Shown here piece after piece: positions 6,645 to 10,377 of a stretch of 10,377 nt of DNA. The position numbers and the translations under genes were made by a program. Below the pieces are notes generated by a model. That model ran no database searches. It had not been told where the DNA came from and was given only the letters and a program-made list of their open reading frames with translations. Numbering within the stretch: the first letter of the stretch is position 1; the number at the start of each line of letters is the position of its first letter. The DNA comes from Bacteroidales bacterium UBA3764 (GTDB lineage: Bacteria > Bacteroidota > Bacteroidia > Bacteroidales > UBA932): the NCBI GenBank assembly GCA_002371115.1, contig DFFY01000052.1:13951-24327 (forward strand), written 5' to 3'.

Positions 6645-6837
6645 ATGGCTCTCTCCGAAGTAAGGACACCGCTTAACATAGACACGCCAAGTTCGGTAAA
6701 AGCATATGGCGCATTTCGCCGCAAATTACTGAACTCAACTTGGGTAAGCAACTTTCAAAGAATTGCGACCCTGTTTTATTTGAATTGTGACCTCGTCTTT
6801 CCGGCGTCCGGCTATCTTTGTGCAAAACGACACGATT
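6645..6837. other. Intergenic region between abiEii and the lipoprotein gene, with a foldable inverted repeat
   Basis: This 193-base stretch has no convincing gene. It holds a nested inverted repeat: CCAAGTT at 6687-6693 with AACTTGG at 6737-6743, GTTCGGTAA (6691-6699) with TTACTGAAC (6726-6734, one mismatch), and an inner GGCG/CGCC hairpin at 6708-6720. The outer and middle pairings share three bases, so they are alternatives or need an internal loop. No T-run follows, so it is not a standard terminator. The final 30 bases hold the lipoprotein promoter. Confidence 0.5.
6813..6820 (+). promoter_or_regulatory. Probable -7 box of the lipoprotein gene
   Basis: TATCTTTG matches the TAnnTTTG element exactly and lies 18 bases before the ATG at 6838. 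No TTTG occurs at the 19-21 base upstream distance; the nearest (6779-6782) is 30 bases away. The promoter is therefore partial, possibly weak or activator-dependent. Confidence 0.5.
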
Positions 6838-8715
6838 ATGAAAAGACTTTTTGCCGCAGCTATGCTGCTGATTGCCATTGCCGGATGCAAGCCGGAAACC
6901 AAGCCTTCCGTGGATCCGACTCCGGACCCGGACCCTCAACCGCCGGCAGGGATTCCCGTGGAATCCGTCACGCTGGACAACAATGAAGCCCTGATGTGGC
7001 CGGAGGTAGTGGTCCACTGCATTACAGCCACGGTGCTCCCGGAAAATGCTACTGACAAAACCGTTACCTGGGAGACTTCCGACCCTGCCATCGCAACCGT
7101 TGAAGGCGGCGAGGTGGTTGCCCATGAAGAAGGGGAGGTCACCATTACCGCCAAAGCGGGAGGTAAATCGGCCTCCTGCCATATCATCGTGGCTAGCGAC
7201 AAGCCCAAAATGGTGGATATGGGTCTGTCCGTCAAATGGGCAGACAGAAACGTAGGCGCCGTTGCCCTGAGAGACTATGGTGAATTCGTCTCGGCCTTGA
7301 ATCTTTGGGGATACTATTTTTCCTGGGGCAATTGCTATGAGCAGGAAGTGTATGAATGGGATTATTGCAAGCACATTAAGAATGTAAACGGTGATTACTT
7401 TTTCACTAAATACTTCGGTGATTACAGCGATGCAAGTTATTGGGTTGGAGAAGGAGCGCCCGACGGGAAGCTTATTCTGGATCCGGAGGACGATGCGGCC
7501 GTAGAAAGCTATGCGGCACGGTACGGAGAAAAGTGGCGTATGCCCTCCCAGGCCGAGTGGGCCGAACTGGTGGAAAACTGCTCACTGGAGTTCACGGAGC
7601 TCTATGGCGTCAAGGTGGCAAAAGTGACCAGCAATATTAACGGAGCGTCCATATATCTTCCGCTGGCTGGCTATATGGTGGCTTCCGATCGCAATTATGA
7701 TAAGGAGTCACAGGGATACTACTGGTCTTCTTCGCTATATTCGGAAGGGCTTCCGCCGTATTCCGCTTATTGTTTCAGAGTCTCCGAAGGCTGGCCGCGG
7801 CTCGCGGGCTGGGATCGTTACATCGGCTGCTCCGTCCGCGCCGTCTACGGCGACCGTCCGCACGCAAGCGGTGTTCTTATCCTTAACGCGGAAGTGGAAC
7901 CGATGCTCCCGGAAGAATACGTCCAGCTCCGTGCGAAAGTGCTCCCCGACGACGCCATCGACAACCGTGTCACCTGGAGCAGCTCCAACCCGGAAGTCGC
8001 TACGGTCGATGAAAACGGCCTGGTGTCAGCCCTAAGGGATGGGGCGGCAACCATTACAGCCAAAACCGTGGACGGAGGATTCACCAGCAGTATAGACATT
8101 ACGGTCCCCGACCACTTCGTGGAGGTAAACAGTCTGGATGCATTCAACAACTGCACAACGGGGATTCCTTGCTGGATCCTGGACAACGACATAACCTACG
8201 GAACTCAAATCGTCACCCGCCAGAGCGGAATCATTAATTTAAACGGGCACAAAGTCTACAATGTCCATATGAGAAACAACACCCTCGGGCGTCTGGTCCT
8301 GCTCTGCAACGGCACCGTCACCAACCTGCTGGACGGAAACGTCGGCTGGGGAGCGGAATACGTCGGAACGGTTGTTCTGGACAACCTCAAAGTGGGAAAC
8401 GGTGAGCAGGGCGTCTATACCGACGGACACCATTATGTCGTGAAAAGCGGGGAATACGTTGGGTTCAGCACCTACGGAAAAAACGGATCCGTCATCATCT
8501 ACGGCGGTAAATTCGGACTCCACTTTGATTCCAATCCGGATGCGGATTATAACCAAAGCCCCGTCACCATCTATGGTGGCAAGTTCGCTTTCAATCCTGC
8601 CACCACGGCCGGTTATATGGGCCGGAGCAAAATCACTATCCCCGCAGGCTATTCCGTGAAAGAGAATACCGACTCGGACAAGGATAATTATCCTTACATC
8701 GTCACTGCCGATTAA
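6838..8715 (+). CDS. Large surface lipoprotein with two Big_2 domains and a FISUMP-like domain
   Basis: A 625-residue predicted lipoprotein. The signal peptide MKRLFAAAMLLIAIAGC ends in a lipobox with Cys17, so the mature protein is anchored in a membrane, probably the outer one. I start at 6838, not an in-frame ATG at 6787, because 6838 gives a clean signal peptide and lies just after the -7 box. A Pro/Asp-rich linker (about 22-40) follows. Domains are: Big_2 (Ig-like) at 41-120; a domain at 124-337 resembling the Fibrobacter/Bacteroides FISUMP-type module (VDMGLSVKWADRNVGA, WRMPSQAEW, GYYWSSSLY, CSVRAVY); a second Big_2 at 346-423; and a tail at 424-625 with the short repeat IYGGKF at 554-559 and 578-583, suggestive of a beta-solenoid. 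I see no catalytic motif. Binding of surfaces or glycans is the usual guess for such proteins, but it is not shown here. Confidence 0.75.
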   Translation: MKRLFAAAMLLIAIAGCKPETKPSVDPTPDPDPQPPAGIPVESVTLDNNEALMWPEVVVHCITATVLPENATDKTVTWETSDPAIATVEGGEVVAHEEGEVTITAKAGGKSASCHIIVASDKPKMVDMGLSVKWADRNVGAVALRDYGEFVSALNLWGYYFSWGNCYEQEVYEWDYCKHIKNVNGDYFFTKYFGDYSDASYWVGEGAPDGKLILDPEDDAAVESYAARYGEKWRMPSQAEWAELVENCSLEFTELYGVKVAKVTSNINGASIYLPLAGYMVASDRNYDKESQGYYWSSSLYSEGLPPYSAYCFRVSEGWPRLAGWDRYIGCSVRAVYGDRPHASGVLILNAEVEPMLPEEYVQLRAKVLPDDAIDNRVTWSSSNPEVATVDENGLVSALRDGAATITAKTVDGGFTSSIDITVPDHFVEVNSLDAFNNCTTGIPCWILDNDITYGTQIVTRQSGIINLNGHKVYNVHMRNNTLGRLVLLCNGTVTNLLDGNVGWGAEYVGTVVLDNLKVGNGEQGVYTDGHHYVVKSGEYVGFSTYGKNGSVIIYGGKFGLHFDSNPDADYNQSPVTIYGGKFAFNPATTAGYMGRSKITIPAGYSVKENTDSDKDNYPYIVTAD

Positions 8716-8829
8716 TAACTAAAACGGAAATCTAATGGTTTACAGGAGGTCATTTGGGTATGGCGACAAAAGGAGCCCAGAGGGCTGGGGAGTTTGAGGG
8801 GCATGCCCCTCATTGTCGAAGACTATTAT
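8716..8829. other. Structured intergenic element with a possible three-way junction
   Basis: This 114-base gap between the lipoprotein gene and the tRNA-side hairpin contains three nested pairings: CGACAA (8764-8769) with TTGTCG (8813-8818), AGCCC-AGA-GGGCT (8774-8786), and a perfect 18-base palindrome TGAGGGGCATGCCCCTCA (8795-8812). Together they fold as a closing stem with two hairpins. A 20-codon open frame (8735-8797) overlaps the element. It has no recognised function and could be a 3' UTR structure, a small RNA, or a copy of a dispersed repeat. Confidence 0.5.
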
Positions 8830-8876
8830 GGGCTACAAGAAAGACCTGCCGGTCTGGCAGGTCTTTCTTGTAGCCC
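8830..8876. terminator. Perfect 21-base-pair hairpin, probable two-way terminator
   Basis: Bases 8830-8850 are the exact inverse of 8856-8876, with a 5-base loop GGTCT. The core stem GACCTGCC/GGCAGGTC is flanked by AAGAAA on one side and TTTCTT on the other, so it can act as an intrinsic-type terminator in both directions, between the rightward lipoprotein gene and the leftward tRNA gene. The last 6 bases (8871-8876) are the 3' end of tRNA-Arg, including the discriminator base. Confidence 0.7.
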
Positions 8877-8942
8877 GGAGGGGAATCGAACCTCTATTTA
8901 AAGTTTAGGAAACTTCCGTTCTATCCGTTGAACTACCGGGCC
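8871..8942 (-). tRNA. tRNA-Arg (anticodon CCU)
   Basis: Read on the minus strand, this 72-base gene folds as a cloverleaf. The acceptor stem is GGCCCGG with CCGGGCT (first pair G-U). The D arm is GTTC/GAAC. The anticodon stem is GAAGT/ACTTT around the loop TTCCTAA, with anticodon CCT at 8907-8909. The T loop is TTCGATT, with a T stem AGAGG/CCCCT containing one A-C mismatch. It reads the arginine codon AGG. The discriminator base is A and no CCA is encoded, so CCA must be added by the tRNA nucleotidyltransferase. No promoter of its own is visible in the 44 bases behind rpmF. It may depend on read-through from yceD-rpmF past the rpmF terminator or on an unrecognised promoter. Confidence 0.93.
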
Positions 8943-8972
8943 CGGTGATTCCCGATCGGGGTCGGGAATGAC
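8942..8972 (-). repeat. REP-like palindrome in front of tRNA-Arg
   Basis: ATTCCCGA at 8948-8955 is exactly inverted as TCGGGAAT at 8962-8969, around TCGGGG. On the minus strand the unit reads GTCATTCCCGAC...GATCGGGAATC, a form I recall as a dispersed repeat in gut Bacteroidales genomes. With one copy in the window, this cannot be confirmed here. It lies directly between the rpmF terminator and the tRNA 5' end. Confidence 0.4.
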
Positions 8973-8973
8973 G

Positions 8974-9003
8974 AAAAAAGCGCTGATTACTCGGCGCTCT
9001 TTT
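8974..9003 (-). terminator. Intrinsic terminator overlapping the end of rpmF
   Basis: On the minus strand AGCGC (8998-8994), a 10-base loop, GCGCT (8983-8979) and then a run of T give a classic terminator; the flanking A and T runs can extend the stem with one G-U pair. The rpmF stop codon (TAA, 8987-8989) lies inside the loop. The structure should reduce read-through into the tRNA gene. Confidence 0.6.
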
Positions 9004-9169
9004 CGATGATCTGACGACCGCGATAGTAGCCGCACTCAGGGCATACACGGTGATACATCACAGTTGCGCCGCAGTTGGGGCAGACGCTGAGCGTGGGAAC
9101 GGGTGCGAAGTCATGCGTACGCCGTTTGTCTCTTCTCTGCTTGGAGAGTTTGTGTTTCGGATGTGCCAT
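8987..9169 (-). CDS. rpmF: 50S ribosomal protein L32
   Basis: A 60-residue protein, the normal length of L32, a small structural protein of the large ribosomal subunit. It begins MAHPKHKLSKQRRDKRR, a basic tail typical of the family. A zinc ribbon follows with Cys30, Cys33, Cys43 and Cys46 (CPNC ... CPEC). This is the zinc-binding (C+) form, not the zinc-free paralogue some bacteria use under zinc limitation. The start is fixed by the conserved N-terminus. It lies 20 bases behind yceD, the usual partner of rpmF in bacteria, and the two share the promoter at 9680-9710. In Bacteroides I recall fabH, era and der following rpmF; here a terminator and tRNA-Arg follow instead. Confidence 0.96.
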   Translation of the reverse strand: MAHPKHKLSKQRRDKRRTHDFAPVPTLSVCPNCGATVMYHRVCPECGYYRGRQIIEKSAE

Positions 9170-9189
9170 GGTTTATCTTTTTTAATTGT

Positions 9190-9654
9190 TTATTTACTGT
9201 CAAAAAGTCCTTTCAGGGCGGCGAACGGGCTGCTCGCAGCAGCCTCCTCGTCCGAGCGCTCCACCTGACTCAGAAACCGGACGGTGTCGGGGTTGCACTC
9301 CCCTTCCGGATGGACCCGCTGTATGGGCAGTGATAGACATACATAGTCATATACCGCCTGACTCAGGTCCCACTCCGGGGACTCACCGGGGGTGAGCACC
9401 TCTGAAGGTTCCGCTTCCACGGGAAGGGTAAGGGCTTCCAGACAGCGGGTACAGGGCACGGTGACCGTGCCGCCCAGGCGGAGTACAGCCTCCACCTTCC
9501 CGTGACCTTCCTTCCTTACCGTGATTTCCACGTTGACATGGGCGTCCTGGATTTCAGTGTTGTCAAAACTTTGAAAGAACTCTGTATCTGCCAAATAGCG
9601 GAACTTCCGCTCTCCGGCAGCCCAATCGGTCAGGGGTATGACAATGCTTTTCAT
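9190..9654 (-). CDS. yceD: YceD/DUF177 family protein
   Basis: A 154-residue protein of the YceD (DUF177) family, found next to rpmF in most bacteria and linked to 23S rRNA accumulation and ribosome assembly. Visible marks are the family Cys pair in VPCTRCLEAL (Cys68, Cys71), a further Cys in PEGECNPD, and an acidic C-terminus ending in SSPFAALKGLFDSK, the usual family ending. I choose ATG at 9654 (protein MKSIVIPLTDW); a GTG two codons upstream is possible but less likely. No Shine-Dalgarno sequence is visible, as is common in Bacteroidetes. It is co-transcribed with rpmF from the promoter just downstream of typA. Confidence 0.88.
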   Translation of the reverse strand: MKSIVIPLTDWAAGERKFRYLADTEFFQSFDNTEIQDAHVNVEITVRKEGHGKVEAVLRLGGTVTVPCTRCLEALTLPVEAEPSEVLTPGESPEWDLSQAVYDYVCLSLPIQRVHPEGECNPDTVRFLSQVERSDEEAAASSPFAALKGLFDSK

Positions 9655-9679
9655 ATCCACAAAAACAGATTAAGGGGTG

Positions 9680-9710
9680 CAAAGTTACAAATAATTTTCG
9701 GAATAACAAA
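9680..9710 (-). promoter_or_regulatory. Promoter of the yceD-rpmF operon
   Basis: On the minus strand TTTG (9710-9707) and TAACTTTG (9687-9680) match the Bacteroidetes -33/-7 consensus, with exactly 19 bases between them. Transcription should start near 9674, about 20 bases before the yceD ATG. The -33 box lies 5 bases beyond the typA stop codon, so the ribosomal operon starts independently of typA. Confidence 0.85.
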
Positions 9711-9715
9711 TCTGC

Positions 9716-10377
9716 TTAGTCCTCCGTGCCGGAATTTCTTTTCCGGTCCAGCGGATCCAGCTGAATCTTGCGCATGCGCATGTGGTTGGGCGTAATCTCC
9801 ACCAGTTCGTCTTCCTGGATGTACTCCAGGGCCTCTTCCAGGGAGAACTTGATGGCCGGAGGCAGCACTACTTTCTCGTCCGAGCCGGAGGCGCGCACGT
9901 TGGTGAGTTTCTTGGTTTTGCAGATATTGATATTCAGGTCTCTGTCACGCGTATGCTCCCCTACTACCTGTCCACCGTAAATTTCCTCACCGGGCTCCAC
10001 GAAGAAGCGGCCGCGGTCCAGGAGCTTGTTCATGGAGTAGGCAATGGCCTCGCCGGTTTCCAGCGACACCAGCGAACCGTTGGTACGCATCTCGATATCG
10101 CCCTTGTACGGCTGGTATTCCTTGAAACGATGGGCAACGATGGCCTCTCCCTGGGATGCGGTGAGCAGGTTCGAGCGCAGGCCCATGAGGCCGCGGGTAG
10201 GGATTTCGAACTCCAGCAGCGTCCGGTCTCCGCGCGGTTCCATGCGGATGAGGGCGCCCTTGCGGCGGGTGCTCAGCTCGATGGCGGCGCCTACAAACTG
10301 CTCCGGGACCTCGATGGAGAGCTCCTCGATGGGCTCGCAGCGCTTGCCGCCAATGGTCTTGTCCAGCACCTTGGGCT
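9716..10377 (-). CDS. typA: Translational GTPase TypA/BipA, C-terminal part (partial)
   Basis: The last 220 residues or so of TypA/BipA; the GTPase domain and start lie beyond the window. The frame is open through the window edge, so the GTG codon near 10369 is an internal Val, not a start. The fragment begins in domain III/V with PKVLDKTIGGKRCEPIEEL, then VPEQFVGAAIELSTRRKG, an EF-G domain V-like segment, and IPTRGLMGLRSNLLTASQGE. The BipA-specific C-terminal domain follows: YGGQVVGEHTRDRDLNINI, KKLTNVRASGSDEKV and EYIQEDELVEITP. BipA binds the ribosome and supports 50S assembly and growth under stress such as cold. It stops at TAA 9716-9718. Its neighbourhood with yceD and rpmF is ribosome-themed, although they are separately transcribed. 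Confidence 0.95.
   Translation of the reverse strand, partial: PKVLDKTIGGKRCEPIEELSIEVPEQFVGAAIELSTRRKGALIRMEPRGDRTLLEFEIPTRGLMGLRSNLLTASQGEAIVAHRFKEYQPYKGDIEMRTNGSLVSLETGEAIAYSMNKLLDRGRFFVEPGEEIYGGQVVGEHTRDRDLNINICKTKKLTNVRASGSDEKVVLPPAIKFSLEEALEYIQEDELVEITPNHMRMRKIQLDPLDRKRNSGTED

Noticed and set aside
6645..6986. Open frame of 113 codons after abiEii
   Set aside because: It overlaps the lipoprotein signal peptide and first domain in another frame and crosses the -7 box; the translation has no recognisable features.
8830..8876. Attachment site of an integrative element at the tRNA 3' end
   Set aside because: The tRNA end is repeated only in inverse, next door; no direct repeat of it and no integrase gene were seen.
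8828..8908. Short frame beginning MGYKKDLPVWQVFLVARRGIEP
   Set aside because: It is the hairpin read through into the antisense of tRNA-Arg; the phrase ARRGIEP is the well-known artefact of translating a T arm backwards.
1..10377. CRISPR array, transposon or prophage
   Set aside because: No regularly spaced direct repeats, no transposase or integrase reading frame and no phage structural gene were found on either strand.

Overview
The window looks like chromosomal DNA of a gut- or rumen-type member of the Bacteroidales (phylum Bacteroidota). Three things point there. Two intergenic regions carry the Bacteroidetes-type promoter (TTTG, about 19 bases, then TAnnTTTG) in place of a -35/-10 pair. 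The starts I chose have little or no Shine-Dalgarno sequence. The gene families are also typical: a fused aminolipid acyltransferase, an EpsC-type serine acetyltransferase, and a large lipoprotein with Big_2 domains. The DNA is moderately GC-rich. I cannot name the genus; a REP-like palindrome near the tRNA gene recalls uncultured gut Bacteroidales, but that is memory, not proof.

Left block (1-5160, + strand): a tightly packed chain of housekeeping genes. It holds the end of asnS, then udk (uridine kinase), a TonB-like membrane-anchored protein, a 603-residue fused O-/N-acyltransferase of the OlsF type (ornithine or glycine lipid synthesis), cysK and cysE (cysteine synthesis), and a 39-codon relic of a GNAT acetyltransferase. 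Spacing is 12, -4, 3, 34, -4 and -4 bases, so these are probably co-transcribed. The relic appears to keep both the N-terminal and C-terminal ends of its family with the middle deleted.

Middle, accessory block (5161-8870, + strand): a type IV AbiE toxin-antitoxin pair (abiEi, abiEii, overlapping by 8 bases). It has its own promoter, and a long palindrome lies over the -7 box and start region, as expected for autoregulation by AbiEi. Next come an intergenic stretch with a foldable inverted repeat and a 625-residue surface lipoprotein (Big_2, FISUMP-like domain, Big_2, then a repeat-rich beta-solenoid-like tail). After the lipoprotein lies about 110 bases that can fold into a three-way junction, and then a perfect 21-base-pair hairpin.

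Right block (8871-10377, - strand): tRNA-Arg(CCU), ribosomal protein L32 (rpmF) with its own terminator, a YceD/DUF177 protein, and the C-terminal third of typA/bipA. yceD and rpmF share a clear promoter just downstream of the typA stop codon.

The most interesting points are the operator-promoter overlap of abiE, the internally deleted GNAT gene, the fused aminolipid synthase beside cysteine genes, the hairpin that swallows the tRNA 3' end, and the structured, possibly dispersed element at 8735-8820. I see no CRISPR array, transposase or phage gene.
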